From Mumia sp. Pv4-285 (GTDB taxonomy: Bacteria; Actinomycetota; Actinomycetes; Propionibacteriales; Nocardioidaceae): DNA of 64,000 nt. Below the pieces are notes generated by a model that was not told where the DNA came from, made no database searches, and was given only the letters and a program-made list of their open reading frames with translations. Of this stretch, positions 53,416 through 62,767 are shown piece after piece (the first letter of the stretch is position 1; each line of letters begins with the position of its first letter). The stretch is taken from positions 2,480,001-2,544,000 of the forward strand of contig NZ_CP162023.1 of assembly GCF_041320275.1 (NCBI RefSeq), given 5' to 3'. The position numbers and the translations under genes were made by a program.

Positions 53416-54954
53416 ATGAGCCAGACCTTCCACCAGCCGCCGGGGCCGTCGGCGCCGCCGGCCGGCCCGCTCGACGTCCGGGTGCTGCGACACCCGACCG
53501 AGTCCTCGCGCTTCGCCCTCGCCCTGGTCGCCACGGCCACCGGGACGGCGCTCGTGCTGGTCGTCGTGCTCGGGGCACTCAGCATCGCGGAGCAGGCGGC
53601 GTACGTGGTCGGGCTGGTCGCCCTGCTCGTCGTGTTCTGGATCACCCTCCAGATCTGGCGGGTACGGCTCCTGGCGGATGCGATCAGGGTCGACGAGGCG
53701 ACACTGCCGGACCTCGACCGGATCGTCCAGGACGTACGCGGACGGCTGGGCTTCGACCGCCGCGTGGACATCTTCGTCGTCGACAAGATCGGCCGCGTGG
53801 TGCGGGGCGAGACGCGCACCACCATGACCACGACGTACTTCGGGGTCCGTGTCGTCCTCGTCGAGGCAGGACTCGTCGGCGACCTGCGCAACCTCGAGGA
53901 CCGCCAACGCTGCACCTTTCTGATGGCGACGATCATCGGGGCGCTCAAGGCCCGCCACAGCCAGTGGAGCGCCGTCCTCGAGGTCCTCCACTCGCTCAAG
54001 CTCACGGTCCTCGTCGCACCGCTGGTGACTCCGTGGCTCCGCGCGACCGTCTACACCGGGGACCGCCTCGCCTACGCCTGCACGGGAGACCTCGACGTGA
54101 GCCTCAAGGCCGCGTACCAGTCGCTGGTCGGATCCTCGGTGGCCTCCGACCTGCACGCCACAGGCCTGGTGGGACAGGCGATCTCCGTACGCCGCAACCC
54201 GATCCTCCGGCTCGCCCAGCTGCTCCGCAGCGCTCCGCACGTGCCCAACCGCTACCTCGAGCTGCTCGGGTTCGCGGAGGCCTACCAGGTGGGTGCGTAC
54301 GCACAGTTCCGCCACGGGCTCGCCGCTCACACGAGCGACCTCGACCAGGTGGTCGCGCGCCACAGTCGGCGCAGGGACCACGTCGGGCTCGTCCCGGTCG
54401 CGTTCACCCTCTCGGCGGGCCTCGTGGTCGCGGGGCTGGTCGGGGCGGTGGCGCTGGCGGACACGCTGGACGAAGGTACGACTCCGCAGGCGGTGCCCAC
54501 GACACCGCCGGTGACGACCCTTCCACCGACCACACCGACGTTCACACCTGCCGACGCGCTGCTCGCGTACGTGCCGGCGACCCTGCAGGCTGGGTGCTCG
54601 GGCACGGACCCGGCCGACTACGCCGTCAGTGCCGTCGCGTCGTTCCAGTGCACGTCGGGCGAGGAGCCGGTCCTGACCTACGTCGGCTTCTCGTCGACCG
54701 AGGAGCTGCACGAGGAGTTCCAGAGCTATGGCACGGGGTCGTACGACAACGACTGCGGCAACGGCATCGACGGCTCGGTGCCGTGGACGGGGACGGACGG
54801 CCTGGAGCAAGGTCTCCTGATGTGCGTGTCGACCGAGGACGGCGCGAACGTCGTCTGGACCGACGACGACGACGGGGTGCTGGGGTTCGCCTCCGCCTCG
54901 ACGATGGCGCCGAGCGACCTCGTCACCTGGTGGGACGACGTCGTCCGCCCGTAG
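53416..54954 (+). CDS. Membrane protein with a degenerate M48 peptidase-like domain
   Basis: A 512-residue membrane protein. Two transmembrane helices (about residues 33-55 and 62-80) precede a region resembling M48/HtpX peptidases: [37 protein letters not shown], then [17 protein letters not shown] and [19 protein letters not shown]. Where M48 enzymes have HExxH, this one has IIGAL (about 173-177), so metal binding appears lost. Another helix near 325-350 leads to a Pro/Thr linker and a C-terminal extracytoplasmic domain with four Cys. Function unknown, possibly a scaffold. ATG preceded by a weak purine-rich stretch. Confidence 0.6.
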   Translation: MSQTFHQPPGPSAPPAGPLDVRVLRHPTESSRFALALVATATGTALVLVVVLGALSIAEQAAYVVGLVALLVVFWITLQIWRVRLLADAIRVDEATLPDLDRIVQDVRGRLGFDRRVDIFVVDKIGRVVRGETRTTMTTTYFGVRVVLVEAGLVGDLRNLEDRQRCTFLMATIIGALKARHSQWSAVLEVLHSLKLTVLVAPLVTPWLRATVYTGDRLAYACTGDLDVSLKAAYQSLVGSSVASDLHATGLVGQAISVRRNPILRLAQLLRSAPHVPNRYLELLGFAEAYQVGAYAQFRHGLAAHTSDLDQVVARHSRRRDHVGLVPVAFTLSAGLVVAGLVGAVALADTLDEGTTPQAVPTTPPVTTLPPTTPTFTPADALLAYVPATLQAGCSGTDPADYAVSAVASFQCTSGEEPVLTYVGFSSTEELHEEFQSYGTGSYDNDCGNGIDGSVPWTGTDGLEQGLLMCVSTEDGANVVWTDDDDGVLGFASASTMAPSDLVTWWDDVVRP

Positions 54955-54957
54955 GCG

Positions 54958-55000
54958 CGACGACGGGCGGTGCGGCCGTCCGCCGCACCGCCCGTCGTCG
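54958..55000. terminator. Bidirectional terminator, 19-bp perfect stem
   Basis: Arms 54958-54976 and 54982-55000 are exact complements with a 5-nt loop (CGTCC), followed by TTCGTG. It lies between the convergent M48-like and phytase-like genes and 14 bp before the latter's stop. Confidence 0.8.
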
Positions 55001-55013
55001 TTCGTGCGGCGCT

Positions 55014-57911
55014 TCAGCGACGCACGCGCACGGTCACCGTCCTGGACGTTGCCGGGGCGTCGAAGGACGATCCGGCGAACACGACCTTCAGTCGGTGCTG
55101 GCCCCTCCCCTTGAGGTGGAGCGTCGTCCGCGCGGTCGACCCTCGCAGGGTGACGGTCTTGATCGTGCGTCGCCCGTCGAGGATCCGTACCGTGGCGGCA
55201 CCCTGACCGGCACGGTCGAGCCTGACGGTCACCGCCACCCGCTTGCCGGGCTTGAGCTGGGTGCGACCGACAGCGAGCGTCGCCCTCGCCGCTGCCCTCG
55301 CGACCACGACGGGGACCACGCCGCTCGTGCTGGGCGCGCTGAGCGTCCCGCCGCCGTATGTCGCGACGAGGCGGTGGCTGCCGGGCCGGAGCCCGCGCAC
55401 GTCGATGCGCGCCGTCCCGGACGCGAGGGCGGCACTGCCGACGACGCGGTTGCCGTCGCGGAGCGTGACCCGGCCGTCGAGCGCGATGCCGCTGCCGCCG
55501 GTGACCGTGACCGTCGCGCGCACCACGGAACCGTACGACGCGCGAGACGTGCTGGCGAGCCGCGTACGGGTGGCGAGCTCGCGTGCGAACACCTGGTTCG
55601 CGGCCCCCAGCCTGAGGAACACGGTCTCGCCGGTGGCGTCCTTGAGCCCGTCGTTGTCGGTGACCGCGTAGACCTGGCCGTCGCGTCCGATCGTGAGGCC
55701 CTCGAGCTTCTCCTGGGTCCACCCGTTCGTCGCGCGCAGGTCGGGCAGGACGTCGTACGCGAGCCGCTTGTCGAGCGTGGTGAGCCCGCCGGCGGCTGCC
55801 TTCGCAGGCACGTCGACGGTGTAGACACGCTTGACCCGCGCATCCGGACCGTTCAGCTTGTCGCGCTCGATCACGGCGAGGGTGTCGCCGTCGACCGCGG
55901 TGATCTCCGAGAGACCGATCCAGTCGACTCCGCCGCGACGGGGCGTCGCGAGCGGGTACGCGTACCAGTGCCAGGACGCGTCGGCCAGGTCGTAGCGTCC
56001 GATCCGGGCCACGTCGTCACCGTCGACGGTCGACTCGGTGCTGCTCGGATCGGTCCACAGAGGCCGCTGGAGCGCGACCCACACGTGCTCTCCTGCCTTG
56101 TCGTTGGTCGCGGTGACACCCTCGAGGCCCCACTTGCCGACATGGGCGGACACGTCGGCGGGCAGGGCCACGCGCTCCTGCACCGCGCCCGCGGAATCGG
56201 TACGGACGAGCGCGTTCTGCGGGCCGGTCGCGCCCTCGGACGCGAGCCAGAACCCGCCCTGCGGTCGGGCGAAGAGGCCTTCGACGTCGAGAGCCGCCGG
56301 AGCGCCGGCGTCCGTGACCGGAACCGCGCGGGTGATCCGAGCGGGGCTCGCCGACACGTCGACCGCGTAGAGCGAGGCGGTCTTCAGGGCGGCGTCGGAC
56401 GCCGTCCAGAGCCGGTCGGCGTTCGTCGGATCCGCGGAGAGCGCGCCGAGGGCGGTCCAGCCGATGGGAGCGCCCGCCGTGTCGGTGGAGACGATCGACG
56501 GGAAGCGCGCCGCGCCCTTGCCGAGCTCGAACAGGCTCACCGAAGCACGGACGCCCGCCGCCGAGGCATCGGTCTCGCTGGAGACCACCAGCAGGTCGCG
56601 GCCTGGGATCGGGAGCAGCCCCTCGGGACCGTTGGTGGTCGGGAGGACCTGCCTCTGCACCGGCTTCGCCGGGTCGGACACGTCGTACACGGCGACGAAG
56701 TTGCTGCGCTCGGACCCGACGAAGGCGTACGGGGTGCCGTCGAACGTCGCGACCGAGAGGCCTTCGGGCTCGGCGCCCTTCTTGGCGGCACGGTCCTCGT
56801 TGGCGAGGCCGTGGCGGATCGCGGTGCGCTCGAAGGTGTTGCCGGCGTCCCAGACGACGTCGCCGTCGGTGCTGAAGATCGTCCAGCCGCGGGACCCGCC
56901 GAGCCAGTCGCCTTCGTTCGCGGTCGCCAGGTGCTCGTCGTCGATCCAGCCGATCGCGTCGGGCTCGCGGGGCACGTCGGTGATGGTGTCGCTCGGACGG
57001 ATCGCACCGTCCTTCGTGGCGTCGACCCCCTCGACCGTCACCGAGCCGGCGGAGAACACGGAGGTGAGTGCGCGGCTGTCCAGGTCGATCAGCGCAACGG
57101 CGTTGTTCTCCTGGAGCGTGACGGCGAGCTCGTCGCGACGGTTGATGGACACGTACTCGGGCTCGGGATCGGTCGGCTCGGTGACGCCGGCTGCCACCAT
57201 CTCGGGCAGCGCGCTGCCGTCCGGGTTGACCAGGTCGACGCGGTCCGTCGTCCAGTCGCCCGGTGCTCCGTCGAGGTCGAGCACCTGGACGAAGCCCGCG
57301 GGAAGCTGCGGGAGGTCACCCTCGTCGCCACCCGGTGGCGTCGCCTCCTCGTCGCGCTGGTTCTCGATCGCAACGGCGGCGACGCTCTCGTCGGCGTTGA
57401 CCGCGATGGAGTCGGGCTGGCCCTCCAGGTCGATGCTGCGGATGCGCTTGCCGCTGGAGAGGCGCACGACGTCGAGACGGCCGGACGGGTCGGTGAACGA
57501 GGCGCTCGTGTCGACGACGACGAGGACGTACGGCCCCACGACCGCGACAGAGGTGGGCTGGTCGTCGACGCCGCCGAGCTGGGCGAGCGAGAGCGTGCCG
57601 TCGGGCCGCGGGTCGGACGGGTCGCTGATGTCGACGAACCCGATGCGCTTGCCCAGCGCGTCGGTGTAGACGAGGGTCTTGCCATCGGCCGACACGTCGG
57701 AGATCTCGGCGACGGTCTCGGATCCGGTCGGGACGTCGGCCGGCAGGTTGCGGTAGACCGGGAACGTCGCCGTGCGGTGGAACGCGGTCGTCTGGGCCGC
57801 TGGCGCACCAGCGGCGGACGGCGTGGACGACGCGACGGCGGCCGGGACGACGGCGGCGATCAGCGCAGCCGCGGTCAGACCTCCGGCGGCGTGGCGGAGC
57901 GTGCGTGACAA
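55014..57911 (-). CDS. Secreted esterase-like phytase-family protein with Ig-like C-terminus
   Basis: A 965-residue exported protein. A signal peptide (LRHAAGGLTAAALIAAVVPAAVAS) is followed by a beta-propeller (about residues 60-450; segments such as VVGPYVLVVVDTS and RDELAVTLQENNAVALIDLD). Then comes the esterase-like-phytase region (PEGLSVATFDGTPYAFVGSE, GWTQEKLEGLTIGRDGQVYAVTDNDG) and a C-terminal Ig-like pair rich in Gly and Thr (TLAVGRTQLKPGKRVAVTV). I chose the TTG at 57911 because GAGGAG lies 6 nt upstream and it begins the signal peptide; an ATG at 57965 would add a charged segment. Likely a surface phosphoesterase. The substrate is not known. Confidence 0.78.
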   Translation of the reverse strand: MSRTLRHAAGGLTAAALIAAVVPAAVASSTPSAAGAPAAQTTAFHRTATFPVYRNLPADVPTGSETVAEISDVSADGKTLVYTDALGKRIGFVDISDPSDPRPDGTLSLAQLGGVDDQPTSVAVVGPYVLVVVDTSASFTDPSGRLDVVRLSSGKRIRSIDLEGQPDSIAVNADESVAAVAIENQRDEEATPPGGDEGDLPQLPAGFVQVLDLDGAPGDWTTDRVDLVNPDGSALPEMVAAGVTEPTDPEPEYVSINRRDELAVTLQENNAVALIDLDSRALTSVFSAGSVTVEGVDATKDGAIRPSDTITDVPREPDAIGWIDDEHLATANEGDWLGGSRGWTIFSTDGDVVWDAGNTFERTAIRHGLANEDRAAKKGAEPEGLSVATFDGTPYAFVGSERSNFVAVYDVSDPAKPVQRQVLPTTNGPEGLLPIPGRDLLVVSSETDASAAGVRASVSLFELGKGAARFPSIVSTDTAGAPIGWTALGALSADPTNADRLWTASDAALKTASLYAVDVSASPARITRAVPVTDAGAPAALDVEGLFARPQGGFWLASEGATGPQNALVRTDSAGAVQERVALPADVSAHVGKWGLEGVTATNDKAGEHVWVALQRPLWTDPSSTESTVDGDDVARIGRYDLADASWHWYAYPLATPRRGGVDWIGLSEITAVDGDTLAVIERDKLNGPDARVKRVYTVDVPAKAAAGGLTTLDKRLAYDVLPDLRATNGWTQEKLEGLTIGRDGQVYAVTDNDGLKDATGETVFLRLGAANQVFARELATRTRLASTSRASYGSVVRATVTVTGGSGIALDGRVTLRDGNRVVGSAALASGTARIDVRGLRPGSHRLVATYGGGTLSAPSTSGVVPVVVARAAARATLAVGRTQLKPGKRVAVTVRLDRAGQGAATVRILDGRRTIKTVTLRGSTARTTLHLKGRGQHRLKVVFAGSSFDAPATSRTVTVRVRR

Positions 57912-58026
57912 GGAGGGCTCCTCATTCGGGGGGATATCGTCCCGACGATCTCGTGCGCCAGGCAACGCCTCCCGAACCGGCGGTGAACTCCTGGCGACCG
58001 GCGGTCCAACCCTTCGCTGCGGGCCG

Positions 58027-59172
58027 TCAGGCGACGATGGTTCTGAGGTCGGCGACCTCGGTGTCGAGCACGGCTTCGACCGCCGGGAGCGCAGCGCCCA
58101 CCGCGGACTCGTCGGGGGCGCGCTCGCCAGGCAGCGGAAGGACCTCGATGTCGACCCTGCTCCCCCGCGGCACGATCCGCCACTGCGCGACGAGCCGCGT
58201 GCCGTCGAGCACGACGGGGGTGGTCGTGCCGTTGATCCGGTTGAAGATCCGGGACAGGTTCTCGATCGCGGTGAACCGGCCGCGCTCGGGACCGGTGCCC
58301 TCGTAGCCGAAGAACAGCCCGTCGAACTCCGGGAGCAGCCGCATGCCGCCGTCGTACGTGCTGCCGTCGGGCGCCTCTGCGAGATCGAGGTAGGTCGTCC
58401 CGTCTGGTCCGGTCAGCTGAACGACCTCATCACCCAGAGCAGCGATCGCGGCGTCGACCGGCCGGAGGTTGTCGCCGAGCCACCAGGCGACGTCGCGACG
58501 GGTCGCGGGGCCGTACGCACCCAGGTGCACACGCACCAGCTCGCGGCGAGCCACGTCGGGATCGTGGTCGTCCGCCGCCACGTCGTACACCTGGGTCGCC
58601 AGCCGGTGGAGCGTGTCCGTACGGGTGTGCCAGCGGCGATCAGGAGGGCGACGGACGAGCTGCGGCGAACCCCAGACGAGGTTCCGGGCGTGGGAGTCCT
58701 GCACCGTGCCGTGGCCGTCGGACTCCTGCTGGGCCACCCAGTCGGCCACGTGGGCGACGAGCGCGTCACGATCGCGCCAGTCGCCGCGGGCGTACGAGGA
58801 GCTCTCCGCGCGCACGTCGGTCGCCGTCAGCCGGTCGAGCTGCAGCGCCTTGGGCAGGCCGACGTCCAGGCGCGGGCCGGCGACCGCGGCCGACCACGCG
58901 TGGTGGCGCGCCGTCGAGCTGTGGACGGTGCCGCGCAGCGTGGTGCCCTTCACCAGCGCGTACGACTCGAACGCGTCCACCACCGTCTGGTGCGTGATGC
59001 CGGGAAGACGTGACGACGCGAACAGGAACGCCGCCCTCGGCACCTGCGTCTGGACCGGACCGAGCGCGTCGTACAGGGCGACCAGGTCGGAGACGCTCGT
59101 GCCGGACGGCTCGGGGAACTGCCGCGCGAGGGTCCGTAGCGCCAGGTCGTCCGGTGCGACGCGTCCACTCAT
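58027..59172 (-). CDS. Winged-helix DNA-binding protein, AlkZ/YcaQ-like
   Basis: A 381-residue member of the HTH_42/AlkZ (YcaQ) family, which includes DNA glycosylases that unhook interstrand crosslinks. The three-winged-helix architecture is suggested by ALGPVQTQVPRAAFLFASSR, GTTLRGTVHSSTARHHAW, GAYGPATRRDVAWWLGD and RLLPEFDGLFFGYEG. I did not confirm the catalytic QxQ/QxD motif; VQTQVPRA near residue 40 is a candidate. The ATG at 59172 has GGAGG 9 nt upstream, and its start is only 14 bp from that of the divergent HIT gene. Confidence 0.7.
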   Translation of the reverse strand: MSGRVAPDDLALRTLARQFPEPSGTSVSDLVALYDALGPVQTQVPRAAFLFASSRLPGITHQTVVDAFESYALVKGTTLRGTVHSSTARHHAWSAAVAGPRLDVGLPKALQLDRLTATDVRAESSSYARGDWRDRDALVAHVADWVAQQESDGHGTVQDSHARNLVWGSPQLVRRPPDRRWHTRTDTLHRLATQVYDVAADDHDPDVARRELVRVHLGAYGPATRRDVAWWLGDNLRPVDAAIAALGDEVVQLTGPDGTTYLDLAEAPDGSTYDGGMRLLPEFDGLFFGYEGTGPERGRFTAIENLSRIFNRINGTTTPVVLDGTRLVAQWRIVPRGSRVDIEVLPLPGERAPDESAVGAALPAVEAVLDTEVADLRTIVA

Positions 59173-59186
59173 GGTTCGATGCCTCC

Positions 59187-59630
59187 ATGTCAGGGTCGTA
59201 CGACGCCACGTGCACGTTCTGCCGCGTCGTGACGGGTGAGCTCGACGCCCCCATCGTGTACGAGGACACCGACACGATCGGTTTCCTGGACCATCGTCCC
59301 GTGTTCAAGGGCCACGTCCTGATCGTCCCGCGGAAGCACGTCGTGACACTGCCCGACCTGCCGGCGGAACGCCTCGCGCCGTACTTCGCCGTCGTCCAGC
59401 ACGTCGCGCGGCTGCTGCCCGACGCGCTCGGGGCGCAGGGCACGTTCGTCGCGGAGAACAACGTCGTGTCGCAGTCGGTCCCGCACCTCCACTTCCACGT
59501 CGTCCCGAGGACGAAGGGTGACGGGCTGCGCGGGTTCTTCTGGCCCCGGACGAAGTACGCCGAGGGCGAGGCCGATGAGTTCGCTGACCGGATCCGCACC
59601 GCCCTCGGCGCCCGGCGCCCCACGATTTGA
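59187..59630 (+). CDS. HIT-family nucleotide hydrolase
   Basis: A 147-residue histidine-triad protein. The HIT motif HLHFHVVP is at about residue 97, and FCRVVTGELDAPIVYEDTDT at the start, with TFC, is typical of Hint/HIT hydrolases acting on nucleoside phosphoramidates or dinucleotides. No ribosome site precedes the ATG at 59187. It sits 14 bp from the divergent AlkZ-like gene. Its TGA stop lies inside a 29-bp inverted-repeat arm. Confidence 0.88.
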   Translation: MSGSYDATCTFCRVVTGELDAPIVYEDTDTIGFLDHRPVFKGHVLIVPRKHVVTLPDLPAERLAPYFAVVQHVARLLPDALGAQGTFVAENNVVSQSVPHLHFHVVPRTKGDGLRGFFWPRTKYAEGEADEFADRIRTALGARRPTI

Positions 59631-59689
59631 CGCCTTTCCCACCGATTCGACGCGCAATCAGGTGGGGAAGGCGTCAAATCGTGGGGCGC
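59615..59689. terminator. 29-bp inverted repeat over the HIT stop codon
   Basis: Arms 59615-59643 and 59661-59689 pair at 28 of 29 positions, plus one position that is a G-U in RNA. The 17-nt loop follows the left arm, which contains the HIT TGA at 59628-59630. The right arm ends 5 bp before the flavin reductase stop, so it could terminate both convergent genes. This is far longer than a usual terminator stem. Confidence 0.7.
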
Positions 59690-59694
59690 GGGCG

Positions 59695-60210
59695 TCAGCC
59701 CAGATCGACGTAGCGCCCGCGGAGATGGGCGAGGGCCGGTGCGTCCGTCCCGATCTCGACGTGCTCGACGACGCCGTCGACGAGCAGCGGCCACCCGATC
59801 TGGCGCGGCTCCTCCGTCACCCGCGCACCCAGCCAGGCGGTCGCCGACGCCAGCACTGGCCCGTACGGCGTCTCGTCCCAGGTGCCGAGCGTGAAAGGGC
59901 CGCCGGGGGCCGGCGCGGTGCCTGCGAAGGGGTCGGCCAGCGCCCGGTCCCGCGCTCCGAGCAGGTTGACGACGAACGTCTCCCCCGGCTCGAGGACGTC
60001 GGCGAGGTCGCTGTCCTCGTCCACGAGCAGCAGCACGTGGGCCGGATCACCGTCGGCCACGACGAGCGACGAGACCGTCAGTCCGACGCGGGCCGCGCCG
60101 GCGCCCGCCGTGCAGAGCGTGACGGCCTGCGCCAGCCGACCGCGCAGCCGCCGCAGGGGGTCGCGCTCGCCCTCGGGCGGGAGGAACGGGTGCTCGGAGT
60201 GGATGGTCAC
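59695..60210 (-). CDS. Flavin reductase-family protein
   Basis: A 171-residue FMN-binding split-barrel protein. AQAVTLCTAGAGAARVGLTVSSLVVADGDPAHVLLLVDEDSD and GETFVVNLLGARDRALADPFAG match the flavin-reductase-like family (HpaC-type). Such enzymes supply reduced flavin to a monooxygenase, but none is adjacent. Divergent from the second AlkZ-like gene. Confidence 0.8.
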   Translation of the reverse strand: MTIHSEHPFLPPEGERDPLRRLRGRLAQAVTLCTAGAGAARVGLTVSSLVVADGDPAHVLLLVDEDSDLADVLEPGETFVVNLLGARDRALADPFAGTAPAPGGPFTLGTWDETPYGPVLASATAWLGARVTEEPRQIGWPLLVDGVVEHVEIGTDAPALAHLRGRYVDLG

Positions 60211-60281
60211 CCCGTCAGCGTACGAGCCGGGCTGCCGTCGGCGTGTACGAGAACGTCGGTGCCGTGCGCCAGGATGGGAAC

Positions 60282-61466
60282 GTGCGCTTCACCGACGAGC
60301 AACGCCGCCACCGCCTGGTCGTCCATCACCGGGTCGGCGCTCCGCCGCCTGCGACCCCTCCGTCCGTGGAGGAGATCGTGGACGGTGTCCTCGCGCTCCA
60401 CGCCACCGACCCGGCCACGGTCTACCTGTCGGTGCTCGCCCGCTCGGAGGCGCTCAAGCTCGACGACGTCCGCGAGACGATGTACGGGCGCCGCTCGATC
60501 GTCCGCATCCTCGCGATGCGCCGGACCCTCTTCGTGGCCGGTCTCGACGACGTCCCGATCATCCATTCCGGGGCCAGCCTCGGCGTTGCGCGCCGGCTGC
60601 GCACGCGACTTCTCAAGGAGCTCCGCACCGTCCCGACCGATCCGCCGCTCCCCGATCCGGAGGCGTGGCTCGCCGAGGTCGAGGCCGAGGTCGAGGCTGC
60701 GCTGCGGGCCGCGGGGACGGCGACCGGTGCCCAGCTGAGCACCGCCGTTCCCGGTCTCCGCACCGCGATCCTGCCCACCACCGACAAGGCGTGGGACGTC
60801 CGCCGTACGGTCACCTCCCCCACCCTCGCGCTGCTCTCCGCCGAAGGCCGGATCGTCCGTACGGAGCCACGTGGCTCCTGGACGTCGCGTCACCACTCGT
60901 GGGCACCGATCGAGGCGTGGTTCGAGGGTGGCCTCCCCGAGCTGGACGAGAAGACGGCGCGCACCCTTCTCGCCCGGCGCTGGCTCGAGGTCTTCGGACC
61001 GGCCACCGTCGACGACGTCCAGTGGTGGACCGGCTGGAACAAGACCGACACGCGCGCGGCGCTCGCCGGCATCGACCTCGTCGACGTCGACCTCGAGACA
61101 GGTCCCGGCATCGCGCTGCCCGGCACGGAGCCCGTCGACCCGCCGGAGCCCGGCGCCGCGCTGCTCCCCGCCCTCGACCCGACGCCGATGGGCTGGAAGC
61201 ACCGCTCCTGGTACCTCGGCGCCCACCGTGAGCGCCTGTTCGACCGGATGGGCAACATCGGGCCGACCGTGTGGTGGGACGGACGCGTCGTGGGTGGCTG
61301 GGCGGTGCGGCCCGACGGCGAGGTCGTCCACCGATTCCTCGAGGACGTCGGCGCCGACGCACGCGCGGCGGTCGAGGAACGTGCCTCGCAGCTTCAGGGC
61401 CGGCTCGGCGGCGCGACGGTGGTGGCCAGCTTCCCGACACCCCTGGAGCGCGAGCTGCGCGCGTGA
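60282..61466 (+). CDS. Second winged-helix AlkZ/YcaQ-like DNA-binding protein
   Basis: A 394-residue HTH_42-family protein. The start RFTDEQRRHRLVVHHRVG, then VLALHATDPATVYLSVLARSE, RSIVRILAMRRTLFVAG, WLEVFGPATVDDVQWWTG and FDRMGNIGPTVWWDGRVVGGW follow the winged-helix repeats of the family. I chose the GTG at 60282 because AGGATGGGA lies just upstream and the N-terminus then matches the family; a GTG at 60243 is possible. Biochemical role unproven: DNA glycosylase or DNA-binding protein. Confidence 0.7.
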   Translation: MRFTDEQRRHRLVVHHRVGAPPPATPPSVEEIVDGVLALHATDPATVYLSVLARSEALKLDDVRETMYGRRSIVRILAMRRTLFVAGLDDVPIIHSGASLGVARRLRTRLLKELRTVPTDPPLPDPEAWLAEVEAEVEAALRAAGTATGAQLSTAVPGLRTAILPTTDKAWDVRRTVTSPTLALLSAEGRIVRTEPRGSWTSRHHSWAPIEAWFEGGLPELDEKTARTLLARRWLEVFGPATVDDVQWWTGWNKTDTRAALAGIDLVDVDLETGPGIALPGTEPVDPPEPGAALLPALDPTPMGWKHRSWYLGAHRERLFDRMGNIGPTVWWDGRVVGGWAVRPDGEVVHRFLEDVGADARAAVEERASQLQGRLGGATVVASFPTPLERELRA

Positions 61467-61487
61467 CGGACGCGGCTCACGGGTGGG

Positions 61488-62729
61488 TCACACGGAGACG
61501 GACGCCCGGACCTGGGCGACGGCGCCCTCGGCCGCACCGCTGACGAGGAGCGGGTCGGCCATCATCGCCCCGAACGCCAGCTCACCGGCGCCGACCAGCA
61601 CGGAGTCCCGGCCGAGCCCCGGCAGCAGCACCTCGGTCCTGCGGTCCTCCGAGTCGAGCGTGCCGCGCCGGATCTCGGCGTCGACGTCGTCCTGCACGGC
61701 GGGATAGAGCGCACTGAGCAGCCCGCCGAGGATGACGGCCTGCGGGTCGAAGATGTTGACGAGGTTCGTGATGCCGACCCCGAGCTTGAAGCCGACCTCG
61801 CGCAACGAGGACGACGGCGCGTCGACGCGCTCGAGCAGGTCGACGAGGTGCGCGGTCTCGTGGGAGGCGCTCTCGAGCGCGTCCGCCACCGCCAGGGCGC
61901 CGATCTCGGCCTCCCAGCAGCCACGGTTGCCGCAGCGGCAGCGGCGGCCGTCGGTGGAGATGCGCATGTGGCCGACCTCGCCGGCGTACCCGACCGTCCC
62001 GAGGAGGTGGCGCCCGCGGGTGATCAGTCCGCCACCGACTCCCACGTCGCCGGAGAGATAGACGACGTCGGTCATGCCGCGGGCGACGCCGCGCGCGTGC
62101 TCGGCGAGGACGCCCAGGTTGGCGTCGTTGCCGATGACGACCGGGATCTCGCCCCCGACCCGTTGCTCGAGCAGGTCGCTGAACGCGACGTCGGACCACT
62201 CCAGGTTCGGCGCGTAGTGGATGCGACCGTCCTCCGTGGAGACGATGCCCGGCATCCCGACACCGATGCCGACCAGCAGGGCGTCGTCGGCGACGTCGGT
62301 GAGGAGGTCCGCCGCAGTCCGTACGACCTCGTCCGCGGCGGCGTCCGGGTCGGCTCCCGGCCCGATCGGCGCGGACCGGCGACCGAGCACGGCCCCGCCA
62401 AGGCCGATGCGCGCGAGCTCGATGCTCTCCACCCGCAGCTCGACGGCGATCACGCAGACCTCACGCTCGCCCGGACGGACGTGCAGCGAGGGGCGTCCGG
62501 CCCCCTGCCGGTCACCGCGCGGCGTCGCCTGCGCGACGACACCGAGGCGCTCGAGCTCCGCGACGAGTGCGGCGATGGTGGAGCGGTTGAGGTCCATGCG
62601 CGTCGTCAGCGCAGCACGGGACACGTCGCCGTCACGGTGCACGTGTCCGAGCAGGGTGCCGAGGTTGTGACGGCGGACCGCCTCCTGGTTGGCACCCTTG
62701 CCGGTCGGTCGCTGCTGCTGAAGTGGCAC
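61488..62729 (-). CDS. ROK-family transcriptional regulator
   Basis: A 413-residue regulator. An N-terminal winged helix (LGTLLGHVHRDGDVSRAALT then NRSTIAALVAELERLGVV) precedes a sugar-kinase-like ROK domain with the ATP-loop-like VGIGVGMPGIVSTEDGRI, GNDANLGVLAEHARG and the zinc-binding CRCGNRGCWE. Such proteins sense sugars and repress uptake or catabolism genes. The target is not obvious, since no sugar transporter is adjacent. The GTG at 62729 follows GAGGAGG. Confidence 0.88.
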   Translation of the reverse strand: MPLQQQRPTGKGANQEAVRRHNLGTLLGHVHRDGDVSRAALTTRMDLNRSTIAALVAELERLGVVAQATPRGDRQGAGRPSLHVRPGEREVCVIAVELRVESIELARIGLGGAVLGRRSAPIGPGADPDAAADEVVRTAADLLTDVADDALLVGIGVGMPGIVSTEDGRIHYAPNLEWSDVAFSDLLEQRVGGEIPVVIGNDANLGVLAEHARGVARGMTDVVYLSGDVGVGGGLITRGRHLLGTVGYAGEVGHMRISTDGRRCRCGNRGCWEAEIGALAVADALESASHETAHLVDLLERVDAPSSSLREVGFKLGVGITNLVNIFDPQAVILGGLLSALYPAVQDDVDAEIRRGTLDSEDRRTEVLLPGLGRDSVLVGAGELAFGAMMADPLLVSGAAEGAVAQVRASVSV

Positions 62730-62767
62730 GCGCCCTCCTCGCTGAGATCTCGGGGCGAGGCGAAAAT

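Noticed and set aside
52986-57908. A 1640-codon open frame on the plus strand
   Set aside because: It lies antisense to dxs and the phytase-like gene and on top of the M48-like gene in another frame. Its translation is Arg/Asp-rich and shows no domain, as expected from high-GC codon bias.
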